DNA of 6,691 nucleotides from Planctomycetes bacterium UBA1662 (GCA_002320775.1 DCKY01000061.1:1-6691), one strand, 5' to 3'. Counted from the stretch's first letter, positions 1-6,226 are shown. Translations and numbers: made by a program. The notes: generated from the sequence alone by a model not told the origin.

Positions 1-2
1 AC

Positions 3-1094
3 ATCACGCTGTATGAGCTTGGTGCGGCTGCGGCTCCGAACCCAACCTTCGCTTACGATTTCGGCGACGCTGCCGACCAAAGCGGCGGCTGCGCCGGAGC
101 TGCCAGCTCGGCTGATGTCGATGTCGTCCTCGTGACCAGCGACAATCCCTCCGACGAGGGAGCCCAGAGCTACTCGCTGGGCGTTGCCGCAAGCGGTGGT
201 TCGATCACCGCGATCACGACCGCTGGCACCGATGCTGGCGGCCTGATCGACGGTGGCTTCGAGCTCTCCGAGCTCACCTCCGGAGATGGAAACGATGGAG
301 CCATTACGGCCGTCATCCTTTCCTTCACCCAGGCTGTTTCACTGGCCGCGGATGGCAGCTCCTCAGTCGCTACGGTGACTGTCGAAAGCACCAATCCTGA
401 TGGCGCCGATGCCGCAACCGTCAGCCTCGAGGTCGTCAACGGCCTTGTCGGAGGCGGACGCCCGGTACAGTCGGTTGTCACCTGGAGAGGCCAGACCTAC
501 AGGCCGAGCCTTGGTTCGACCAGCTACAGTGTCAGTTCCGATGTCGACGCTCCTGCAGCCCCTTCCGGCCTCACGGCCGTCGCGGGCAACAACCAGGTCA
601 GCCTCGACTGGGATGACAGCGCTGCCGCTGATCTGACCAGCTACACCGTCAGCAGAGATGGCGCCGAGTTGGCTTCGGGACTCACCGAGAGTTCCTACGT
701 CGACGACACCGCCGTTAACGACACCTCCTACAGCTACACCGTAACGGCCTCTGACTCCTGTAACGAGTCGGATGCTTCGAGTGCTGTAGAGGCTACGCCT
801 ATCGATCCGGGTATCGGTCCGTTCGCCCGCGGCGACTCCAATGGAGATGGAACTGTGAACATCTCCGACCCGAGCGCCACGCTGAACTGGCTCTTCCTCG
901 GTGGCGGCGACCCGCCATGTCTGGCGGCTGCCGACGCCAACCGGGACGGAAGCGTCAACATCTCCGACCCCAGCTACACCCTGCGGTGGCTGTTCCTCGG
1001 TGGTGCTGACCACCCGGCTCCCTCGGCCTGTGGTCGCAGCACGGACGCTGGCGACATGGCGCAAGGGTGTGAAACGGCGACCTGTGCTGAGTAA
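3..1094 (+). CDS. Secreted Fn3/dockerin-like protein, 5'-truncated by the window
   Basis: The frame is open from base 3 to the TAA at 1092-1094 (363 residues visible); the true start lies outside the window, and the internal GTG at 132 is not a credible start because coding continues upstream of it. The first ~180 visible residues are a Gly/Ala/Ser/Thr-rich, beta-type region I cannot assign. An Fn3-like domain follows (about 546-806: APSGLTAV, VSLDWDDS, YTVSRDG, YSYTVTASDS). Two EF-hand-like loops come next, starting D-S-N-G-D-G (834-869) and D-A-N-R-D-G (933-968). Each ends V-N-I-S-D and is followed by a W-L-F-L-G-G segment, which is dockerin-type I-like. The Asp/Asn spacing fits calcium binding. 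The protein ends with a short tail containing three cysteines. Exported location is inferred from the domain types. The next gene downstream has the same Fn3-dockerin-like ending. The overall function is unknown; adhesion or extracellular scaffolding is a guess. Confidence 0.85.
   Translation: MTLYELGAAAAPNPTFAYDFGDAADQSGGCAGAASSADVDVVLVTSDNPSDEGAQSYSLGVAASGGSITAITTAGTDAGGLIDGGFELSELTSGDGNDGAITAVILSFTQAVSLAADGSSSVATVTVESTNPDGADAATVSLEVVNGLVGGGRPVQSVVTWRGQTYRPSLGSTSYSVSSDVDAPAAPSGLTAVAGNNQVSLDWDDSAAADLTSYTVSRDGAELASGLTESSYVDDTAVNDTSYSYTVTASDSCNESDASSAVEATPIDPGIGPFARGDSNGDGTVNISDPSATLNWLFLGGGDPPCLAAADANRDGSVNISDPSYTLRWLFLGGADHPAPSACGRSTDAGDMAQGCETATCAE
834..1007 (+). other. Dockerin-like paired EF-hand region in the first CDS
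   Basis: There are two ~33-codon units in tandem, each with a 12-residue calcium-loop pattern (Asp at 1, Asn at 3, Asp at 5, Gly at 6, Asp at 12), then a hydrophobic helix ending in W-L-F-L-G-G. The units are also similar at DNA level (both contain gtcaacatctccgacc or a near match). Classical dockerins bind cohesins. No cohesin is recognisable in this window, so the partner is unknown. Confidence 0.75.
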
Positions 1095-1137
1095 CAGCGC
1101 GCTGTAACGGGGAACGCGAGAGCGCTCCTTGTCACCT

Positions 1138-1178
1138 GAGAGGCCCGGATCCCAAGGGATTCGGGCCTCTCTTTTTTT
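1138..1178 (+). terminator. Rho-independent terminator after the first CDS
   Basis: Bases 1138-1153 pair with 1156-1171 to form a ~15-16 bp stem (GAGAGGCCCG, a G-U pair, then ATCCC) around a tiny loop with AA at its centre. Seven T residues follow at 1172-1178. It starts 43 bases after the TAA and separates this gene from the next one. Confidence 0.95.
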
Positions 1179-1266
1179 ATGCCTCGGCATTCCCAACAAG
1201 GGTGCGGACAGAAAAATCACTTGGTAAAATAGGGGCTCCAGCTGAAACAAATCCAATTCATAGCGA

Positions 1267-1271
1267 AGGAG
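1267..1271 (+). promoter_or_regulatory. Shine-Dalgarno AGGAG that fixes the ATG at 1278
   Basis: AGGAG lies 6 bases before the ATG at 1278-1280 and only 3 before the GTG at 1275, so ATG is preferred. A TAAAAT at 1225-1230 could be the -10 box of this gene, but no convincing -35 box lies 16-18 bases upstream of it. Confidence 0.75.
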
Positions 1272-1277
1272 CCTGTG

Positions 1278-3320
1278 ATGGGTATTCGAGCTTTACCGAA
1301 CCTTCCAATTATCTGCGTCCTGCTCGCCTGCTGTATCTCGCCAGGAAAGCTCGACGCGCAACCCGACAATGATCTCTGCCAGAATGCCGAGCTCATTGTC
1401 CTTGAATCTGGAATTCCGTTCGCCGCCCAGGGCGACACCGCGAACGGAGCAACCGATGGAGCCGAGGACGCCGGCTGCGGACCGAGTAACTCGCCCGGGG
1501 TCTGGTATAGCCTGCAGGGAATCGGGCGCCCGATATACGCCCAGACCTGCGGCAGTGTTTTTGATTCGCGCCTGAGCATCTTCAGAGGTGACTGCGAAAA
1601 ACTGAGCTGCGTGGTAAGCAACGATGATCTCTGTGGAGATGACGCCCGGGTTCGATTCGAGGCGGCTGATGGGCAGACCTACTTCATCCTCGTTCACGGC
1701 CTCAACGCCGTTGAGGCTGGCTCCTATTCACTGAGGGTTTTCTTTGAAGATGGACGGGATCCGGACATCGACGGGTTGGCAAACAACGATGACAACTGTC
1801 CAAACGCAGCCAACCCCGGTCAAGAGGATGAAGACGGAGATGGCATTGGAGATGCCTGCGATGTACCTCCCAATGACCTCTGTCTTGACGCGGCCGAGCT
1901 GGATTTCGTCGAGGCGATCGATGGAAATGGCGGAGCCGTACTGACCGCGAGCGCTTCCGGAACGACAACCACCGGCACGGCCGATCCCGAGACCGCTGAA
2001 TGCGGCTCCAGCACCGCGCCGGGGGTCTGGTTCGAGGTCATCGGCAACGGTCGGACTATGTGGGCCGAGACCTGCGGCAGCAACTATGATACCCGGCTGA
2101 GCATCTTCGATGGCGACTGCACAGCGCCCCTCTGCGTAACCCAGAACGACGATGCCTGCGCCCTGCAATCCAGAGTCAGTTGGAATACCGAAGAGGGACT
2201 CAGCTACTTCGTCCTGGTCCACGGATTTGGCAGCAGCGCGGGCAACTATCTCCTCGCCATCACCGCCCAGCTACCCCCCGCCGAAGGCGACCAGGACAAT
2301 GATGGAATCCCGGATGAAGAGGACAACTGCCCCACGGAAGCGAATGCCGGCCAGTCGGACCGCGATGGAGATGGCATCGGCGATGCCTGCGATATGCAGG
2401 AGAACGACCTCTGTTCGGGAGCGCTCGAATTGGAGCTCATCAATGGAATCGCCGAGATCGCAGGACAGACTTTCAGCGAGGCGCGCCCGGACGCGGAAAA
2501 CAGCACCTGCGGGGCCAGCATCGCTCCGGGGCTCTGGTACATGGTCGAGGGCCTCAATGGATTCACCTTGACCGCAGAGACCTGCGGCAGTGACTACGAC
2601 ACACGCCTGAGCATCTTTGAGGGAGACTGCGAGGCGCCGCTTTGCACAGGATCCAACGACGACTTCTGCGGGTTACAGTCCAGCGTCACCTGGGAGGTTC
2701 TCGACGACCAGGTCTATTTCATCCTCGTTCACGGCTTCAACGCCAGCGTCGGGAACTTCGGCCTGCGGGTGACGGCTGAAAACGCCGGCGACCTCCCTCC
2801 CCCCCCGCCCACGGCTCTTGAGGCGTTTGCCCAGGCGGGCTCCATCGAGCTGGCCTGGGAGATGGAACTCGTCGAGGACCTGGCGACCTTCAACATCTAC
2901 CGGAATGGGAAGCTGCTCGCGACAGAGATCACTGAGTTCCTGTTCTCCGACACCAATGTGGAGGCCGGCGTTTCCTACGAATACACCGTGACGGCGGTTG
3001 ACCTGGCTGGAAACGAGTCGCCGGCTTCCGCTCCGGCCACGGCCGAAGCGGATGGAGCTGGCGGCGGCGGACAGGTTCCGGGAGACTTCAACCAGGATGC
3101 GAATGTCGACATCAGCGATTCCATCGGGCTCTTCAGCTACCTCTTCCTTGGCCAGGTTCCGCCGGGCTGCCCAGCAGGCATGGACTCCAACGGCGATGGC
3201 CGGATAGACATTTCCGATGGGATCACCGCCCTGGCCTATCTCTTCCAGGGAGGCCGCCCGCACGCCCTTGGCCCCAATTGCGTGGGCATCGAGGAGTGCC
3301 CCGCCGCCTGCGCTCCCTGA
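1278..3320 (+). CDS. Exported triplicated Cys-rich module / TSP3 / Fn3 / dockerin-like protein
   Basis: The protein has 680 residues. The N-terminus is hydrophobic (IICVLLACCIS). It fits a signal peptide cut after L-D-A (residue 27), or a lipobox L-L-A-C at Cys18, and I cannot decide between them. Domain order is: module 1 (~31-162), TSP3-like Ca-binding linker (~163-195), module 2 (~199-335), TSP3-like linker (~338-372), module 3 (~376-503), a proline linker, Fn3 (~512-593) and a dockerin-like EF-hand pair (loops from Asp603 and Asp636, each ending D-I-S-D). Each module begins N-D-L-C and carries T-C-G-S-x-x-D-x-R-L-S-I-F-x-G-D-C and Y-F-x-L-V-H-G. It resembles PPC-type beta domains, but that is inference. 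The linkers have D-x-D-x-D-G-I-G-D-A-C-D. The tail has three cysteines, as in the upstream gene. A surface or secreted calcium-dependent structural or adhesive protein is likely; no catalytic motif is seen. Confidence 0.88.
   Translation: MGIRALPNLPIICVLLACCISPGKLDAQPDNDLCQNAELIVLESGIPFAAQGDTANGATDGAEDAGCGPSNSPGVWYSLQGIGRPIYAQTCGSVFDSRLSIFRGDCEKLSCVVSNDDLCGDDARVRFEAADGQTYFILVHGLNAVEAGSYSLRVFFEDGRDPDIDGLANNDDNCPNAANPGQEDEDGDGIGDACDVPPNDLCLDAAELDFVEAIDGNGGAVLTASASGTTTTGTADPETAECGSSTAPGVWFEVIGNGRTMWAETCGSNYDTRLSIFDGDCTAPLCVTQNDDACALQSRVSWNTEEGLSYFVLVHGFGSSAGNYLLAITAQLPPAEGDQDNDGIPDEEDNCPTEANAGQSDRDGDGIGDACDMQENDLCSGALELELINGIAEIAGQTFSEARPDAENSTCGASIAPGLWYMVEGLNGFTLTAETCGSDYDTRLSIFEGDCEAPLCTGSNDDFCGLQSSVTWEVLDDQVYFILVHGFNASVGNFGLRVTAENAGDLPPPPPTALEAFAQAGSIELAWEMELVEDLATFNIYRNGKLLATEITEFLFSDTNVEAGVSYEYTVTAVDLAGNESPASAPATAEADGAGGGGQVPGDFNQDANVDISDSIGLFSYLFLGQVPPGCPAGMDSNGDGRIDISDGITALAYLFQGGRPHALGPNCVGIEECPAACAP
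1368..2786 (+). repeat. Three in-frame copies of a ~130-residue module with two TSP3-like linkers
   Basis: The copies begin at about 1368, 1872 and 2403, each with N-D-L-C. All three share four landmarks: a G-x-W-Y/F segment, TCGS-xx-D-x-RLSIF-x-GDC, an N-D-D-x-C segment, and YF-x-LVHG. Calcium-binding linkers at 1764-1862 and 2289-2393 separate copies 1-2 and 2-3, and both end GDGIGDACD. Copy 3 runs into a proline stretch instead. The cysteines are in register, suggesting conserved disulfides outside the cytoplasm. The pattern indicates tandem duplication of a module-plus-linker unit. Confidence 0.85.
3081..3260 (+). other. Dockerin-like paired EF-hand region in the second CDS
   Basis: The loops D-F-N-Q-D-A-N-V-D-I-S-D and D-S-N-G-D-G-R-I-D-I-S-D are each followed by a Y-L-F-x-G segment. 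Loop 1 lacks the usual Gly at position 6 (it has Ala) but keeps the acidic ligands. The region matches the C-terminal module of the upstream gene in order and spacing. Confidence 0.75.
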
Positions 3321-3462
3321 TGAAAACTCTGAGACCATCGGACAGCTGAAAAAACAAGCCGGCGGAAACACGCGATGGATTGCCTCTGCGTGTCCATGGT
3401 TGTAGGATCAGGCAGGTAAGCTGATCATCGAAGCGGTCGAGTCCCGGCCGTAAATCGAAAAC

Positions 3463-3468
3463 TATAAT
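3463..3468 (+). promoter_or_regulatory. Possible -10 box TATAAT upstream of the selenoprotein gene
   Basis: The hexamer matches the sigma-70 -10 consensus exactly, in an AT-rich patch of an otherwise GC-rich region. No good -35 box is present at 16-18 bases upstream (the bases there read about agtccc). A start 7 bases downstream would fall at about 3475, inside the Shine-Dalgarno, giving a nearly leaderless mRNA. The box may therefore be fortuitous. Confidence 0.3.
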
Positions 3469-3472
3469 CTGT

Positions 3473-3476
3473 GAGG
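3473..3476 (+). promoter_or_regulatory. Shine-Dalgarno GAGG setting the ATG at 3483
   Basis: GAGG is followed by 6 bases and then ATG. An in-frame TAA at 3477-3479 sits directly before this ATG, so translation in this frame cannot begin further upstream. Together with the signal-peptide-like N-terminus this makes 3483 the start. Confidence 0.75.
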
Positions 3477-3482
3477 TAAACC

Positions 3483-4544
3483 ATGTCGCTGGCGCTGCTG
3501 CTCTCTACCGTGCTGCTCTCCGCTCCCGCCGAAGGTGTCAAATGGAGCGATGGCTCCTTTGACAACGCCCTGAAGAAGGCCGCTGAAAGCAAGAAGCTGG
3601 TCTACATCGATTTCTACACCGACTGGTGAGGATGGTGCAAAGTACTGGTCCGTGAGACCTACCCCAACAAAGACGTCGCCGCCCTGCTGAACAAGAATTT
3701 CGTCTCGATCAAGATCAACGCCGAAAAGGGAGAGGGAAAGGATATCGTCAAGCGCTACGGTGTCCGCGGCTTCCCCACCCTCCTCATCGTGGATGCCAAG
3801 GGCGAAGAGCTTGACCGCATCACCGGCTTCAGACCCCCTGACCGCTTCATCAGCACCATCAAGCCGATCCTCGCCGGGAAGTCCTACGGCGCGCTCAAGA
3901 AGAAGGCCGAGAAAGAGCCGGACAACCTCGAGGCCGCCGTCGAGCTCGGAAAAAAAGAAGAAGAGAGGCAGCAGTACGCCAAGGCTGAAGCCCTCTACAA
4001 GAAGGTCCTCGCTGCAAAGGACGCCAGCCCGGCCATTCGTGAGGCCGCCGAGGGACGCATGGCCCTGCTGAGCTTCATGAAAAGCCGCGGCAGGGACATC
4101 GCCGGGCTCCATGCCTACTTCGATAAGAAGAAGGACACGGCCGGGGTTGTCGACCATGCCAGGCTGCTTATGCGGGCCTACCAGGATGGAGATGAGGTCG
4201 CCAAGGTCGTCTCCGTGGGCGAATACCTCATCAGGCATGTCGGTGAAACTGACGCCACCCTTCTCAACAACTACGCCTGGTTCCTGGCAACCCATGATGA
4301 GAAGCTCGAGAGAGCTCTCGAACTGGCCAGGAAGGCGGTGAAGCTCCAGCCGGACGCGGCCTTCATCCTCGACACCCTCGGAGAGTGTCTCTTCCGCAAT
4401 GGCAAGTTCAAGGAGGCCGTCGAGGCCCAACGCAAGGCGATCAAGCTCGCCCCCGAGACCCAGCGCGAGGAGATGGAGGACCGGCTCTTCAAATTCGAAA
4501 AAGCCCTGAAGAAAGCGGCGAAGAAAAAAGAGCGGACCACCTGA
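3483..4544 (+). CDS. Exported thioredoxin-fold/TPR selenoprotein (TGA at codon 49 read as Sec)
   Basis: Reading through one in-frame TGA gives 353 residues. Residues 1-16 look like a short signal peptide (LALLLSTVLL, then A-P-A before Glu17), although it lacks a basic n-region. Residues ~20-130 are thioredoxin-like: V-Y-I-D-F-Y-T-D-W, then TGA-G-W-C-K (codons 49-53), then R-G-F-P-T with the cis-proline at 98. TGA stands exactly where relatives have the N-terminal, nucleophilic Cys of C-G-W-C, so U-G-W-C is predicted. Residues ~149-353 are helical with TPR-like units, clearest at ~257-291 and ~292-325 (A-x-x-L-x-x-A-x-K-L-x-P pattern), plus a Lys-rich tail. The predicted role is thiol/selenol-disulfide exchange or reductase activity outside the cytoplasm, with TPRs for partner binding. 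The gene ends at a normal TGA (4542-4544). The frame is identical on both sides of codon 49 and the protein is well conserved in style, so decay is unlikely. A nonsense mutation or base-call error remains the alternative. Confidence 0.8.
3627..3629 (+). other. In-frame TGA, predicted selenocysteine codon
   Basis: This is codon 49 of the thioredoxin-like gene. The flanking residues are D-W before and G-W-C-K after, the usual surroundings of the first redox Cys in thioredoxin_7/DsbD-gamma-like domains. TGA ends this gene and the genes ending at 3320 and 6671, so general reassignment of TGA is unlikely. Confidence 0.78.
3634..3663 (+). promoter_or_regulatory. Candidate bacterial SECIS element
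   Basis: Bases 3647-3650 (GGTC) pair with 3656-3659 (GACC), leaving a 5-base loop CGTGA that contains GU, as in known bacterial SECIS loops bound by SelB. The loop begins 21 bases after the TGA, within the usual range. An outer helix GGTG (3634-3637) with TACC (3660-3663) is possible, with a 9-base bulge on the 5' side. The inner stem is only 4 bp, and its fold was judged by eye. Confidence 0.55.
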
Positions 4545-4591
4545 TCGCGGAGACGACACGCAACCCGGCCGATCTATTCAGGTGAGTCCTC

Positions 4592-4620
4592 TGGACTTAA
4601 CCGAATCGTTTTCAGATAAT
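4592..4620 (+). promoter_or_regulatory. Putative sigma-70 promoter of amt
   Basis: TGGACT (4592-4597, 4/6 to TTGACA), a 17-base spacer, then GATAAT (4615-4620, 5/6). A start near 4627 would give a ~30-base leader before the ATG. This suggests amt can be transcribed separately from the upstream selenoprotein gene. No sigma-54 type -24/-12 motif, typical of some nitrogen-regulated amt genes, was recognised. Confidence 0.45.
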
Positions 4621-4647
4621 CTCTGCAGCTTCATCCCCCAAAGTCGC

Positions 4648-4651
4648 GGAG
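4648..4651 (+). promoter_or_regulatory. Shine-Dalgarno GGAG that selects ATG 4657 for amt
   Basis: GGAG lies 5 bases before the ATG at 4657-4659. The frame is open upstream to a GTG at 4582, but starting there would put 25 non-hydrophobic residues in front of an otherwise standard signal peptide, so 4657 is preferred. Confidence 0.8.
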
Positions 4652-4656
4652 AAAAA

Positions 4657-6003
4657 ATGCTGAATAGAAAACCATTCGGATTGTCCGTTTCGAGTCTCTC
4701 TATCCCTTCGCTGCTCACTCTGCTGCTGGTGGGTTTTCCGGCGATTCCGGCCCTGGCCGCTGACCCGGTGCCTGTCGGTGAAGCCGACAGTGGGGACACC
4801 GCCTGGGTCCTGGTCTCGACCGCGCTGGTGCTCTTCATGACCATCCCCGCCCTGGCGCTCTTCTACGGCGGACTCGTGCGAACCAAGAACGTGCTGTCGG
4901 TGCTGATGCACTGCTTCGCGATGACGGCCCTGATCTCGGTGCTCTGGGTGGTCTTCGGCTACAGCGTGGCCTTCAGCGATGGGAACGCGTTTTTCGGCGG
5001 CCTCTCGAAGGCCCTCTTAGGCGGAGGGGCGAGAGACCAGCTCTTTGCCGGCACGACGATCCCCGAGACCCTCTTCTGCGCCTTCCAGATGACCTTCGCC
5101 GTCATCACCCCGGCACTGGTCATCGGCGCCTTTGTCGAGCGCATGAAATTCACCGCCGTGATGCTCTTCTCAGCTCTCTGGCTCATCGTGGTCTACCTGC
5201 CAATCTGCCACATGCAATGGGGCGGCGGCTGGTTCGCCTCCCAGGGTGTCATGGACTTCGCCGGCGGAATTGTCGTTCATATCACCGCGGGCATAGCCGC
5301 TCTCGTCGCCTGCATCATGGTCGGCAAGCGCAAGGGCTATCCCGACGCGGCAATGATCCCCCACAACCTGACCTATACGGTCATCGGCTCCGCCATGCTC
5401 TGGGTCGGCTGGTTCGGTTTCAACGCCGGCAGCGCCCTGGCGGCCAATGGCGATGCCGCCATGGCCCTCCTGGTCACCCACCTCTCGGCGGCGACGGCAA
5501 CACTCACCTGGATGGCCATCGAATGGAAGGTCAACGGCAAGCCCAGCGTCCTTGGCGCCGCCACCGGCGCCATCGCCGGGTTAGCTGCGGTTACCCCCGC
5601 CTCTGGTTTCATTGGCCCTGAGGGAGGTCTTGCCATTGGCTTCGCCTCCGGCCTGATCTGCTATTTCGCCTCAACCACGGTAAAGAACCGCTTCGCTTAC
5701 GATGACTCTCTCGATGTCGTGGGCGTCCACGGTGTCGGCGGCTTCATCGGAGTGGTCATGGTTGCCTTCTTCGCCTCCGAGTCCCTCGGCGGCGGCGGCT
5801 ACGGTGACGGAGCTGACGCCGGATGGGCCGGCCAGCTCAAGGCGCAGCTGATTGGCGGCGGCGTCACCATCGTCTACACCCTGGTCGCCTCGATCGCAGT
5901 GTTCTGGGTCATCGACAAAATGGTAGGACTGCGCGTCAGCGACGAGGACGAGGAACAGGGCCTCGACCTGGCCGAGCACGCCGAGACAGGCTACAGCCTC
6001 TAA
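4657..6003 (+). CDS. amt: Ammonium transporter, Amt/MEP/Rh family
   Basis: This 448-residue inner-membrane channel carries ammonium/ammonia into the cell. Residues 1-34 form a cleavable signal peptide (basic L-N-R-K, hydrophobic L-L-T-L-L-L-V, cut after A-L-A). The remainder gives about 11 membrane segments. Signature residues match E. coli AmtB with a constant offset of 40 (AmtB numbering from memory): Phe143 and Phe147 (F103/F107 gate), Trp188 (W148), Asp200 (D160), the twin histidines His208 and His358 (H168/H318), Trp252, Phe255 and Ser259 (W212/F215/S219). The F-G-F-N-A-G-S motif is intact, and so is the cytoplasmic tail (L-R-V-S-D-E-D-E, G-L-D-L-A-E-H) that contacts PII proteins in relatives. 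No glnK follows within the window; the next gene is a tRNA on the other strand. No defects are seen. Confidence 0.97.
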   Translation: MLNRKPFGLSVSSLSIPSLLTLLLVGFPAIPALAADPVPVGEADSGDTAWVLVSTALVLFMTIPALALFYGGLVRTKNVLSVLMHCFAMTALISVLWVVFGYSVAFSDGNAFFGGLSKALLGGGARDQLFAGTTIPETLFCAFQMTFAVITPALVIGAFVERMKFTAVMLFSALWLIVVYLPICHMQWGGGWFASQGVMDFAGGIVVHITAGIAALVACIMVGKRKGYPDAAMIPHNLTYTVIGSAMLWVGWFGFNAGSALAANGDAAMALLVTHLSAATATLTWMAIEWKVNGKPSVLGAATGAIAGLAAVTPASGFIGPEGGLAIGFASGLICYFASTTVKNRFAYDDSLDVVGVHGVGGFIGVVMVAFFASESLGGGGYGDGADAGWAGQLKAQLIGGGVTIVYTLVASIAVFWVIDKMVGLRVSDEDEEQGLDLAEHAETGYSL

Positions 6004-6035
6004 GCTCGCCTCGCAGGCTGAGCCTGGAGAAAAAA

Positions 6036-6112
6036 TGGTGGGCGTGCCCAGACTCGAACTGGGAACTTCCACCTTGTAAGGGTGGCACTCTAGCCAATTG
6101 AGTTACACGCCC
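6036..6112 (-). tRNA. tRNA-Val (anticodon UAC), CCA encoded
   Basis: On the minus strand it folds as a full 77-base cloverleaf. The acceptor is GGGCGTG with CACGCCC, the D-stem ACTC/GAGT, and the anticodon stem CCACC/GGTGG with loop CTTACAA, giving anticodon TAC (UAC), which reads GUA and other GUN codons. The T-stem is CCCAG/CTGGG with loop TTCGAGT. The discriminator is A and the 3' CCA is in the DNA. It lies tail to tail with amt, 32 bases away, and is the only tRNA here. No flanking integrase or att-like duplication was seen. Confidence 0.96.
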
Positions 6113-6132
6113 ATCCTGCAATGAGGCCGTGT

Positions 6133-6161
6133 ATTCTCTCGCAGAGAACTGAAGATCGCAA
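6133..6161 (-). promoter_or_regulatory. Possible sigma-70 promoter of the tRNA-Val gene
   Basis: On the minus strand TTGCGA (6156-6161), a 17-base spacer and GAGAAT (6133-6138) each match the consensus at 4 of 6 positions. The predicted start is about 13-15 bases before the mature tRNA 5' end at 6112. Confidence 0.35.
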
Positions 6162-6226
6162 GACCACCCCTCCGAACGCCCGGAAAAAACAGCCTGATAA
6201 TTTTCTACAAAAACTCTCCTGAGTAG

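Larger units (their letters stand above)
3321..3482 (+). other. Intergenic region before the selenoprotein gene
   Basis: This 162-base gap has no recognisable gene. It contains a 6-bp hairpin (ACACGC 3368-3373 with GCGTGT 3388-3393) without a T-tract, an exact TATAAT at 3463-3468 and a Shine-Dalgarno at 3473-3476. No intrinsic terminator for the preceding gene is visible. Confidence 0.6.

Noticed and set aside
363..1256. A 297-codon open frame on the minus strand over the first CDS and its terminator
   Set aside because: It runs through the strong terminator hairpin, has no domain features, and is opposite a clear Fn3/dockerin-like reading frame.
3368..3393. ACACGC/GCGTGT hairpin as terminator of the gene ending at 3320
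   Set aside because: The stem is 6 bp with a 14-base loop and there is no T-tract after it.
3627..3629. General reassignment of TGA to Trp or Gly (alternative genetic code)
   Set aside because: TGA ends this gene at 4542-4544 and also the genes ending at 3320 and 6671. Trp is encoded by TGG on both sides of the site, and neither Trp nor Gly fits the redox-Cys position.
3462..4559. A 365-codon open frame on the minus strand, antisense to the selenoprotein gene and uninterrupted across the TGA
   Set aside because: Its product has no recognisable domain and is biased toward Leu/Gly/Glu/Val. The plus strand encodes a clear thioredoxin fold and TPRs with a ribosome-binding site and signal peptide. 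Long antisense frames are expected in GC-rich genes.
4582..4656. GTG start for amt at 4582, adding 25 residues
   Set aside because: The added segment overlaps the putative promoter and leader, and no good Shine-Dalgarno precedes it. The ATG at 4657 has GGAG at 5 bases and a standard signal peptide.
6011..6029. AGGCT-G-AGCCT palindrome after amt as a terminator
   Set aside because: The stem is short, and the following run is A rather than T on the plus strand. On the minus strand the T-run precedes the hairpin, so it is not an intrinsic terminator in either direction.
6036..6112. tRNA-Val as an attachment site for an integrated element
   Set aside because: No integrase, direct repeat of the tRNA 3' end, or compositional break is visible nearby.
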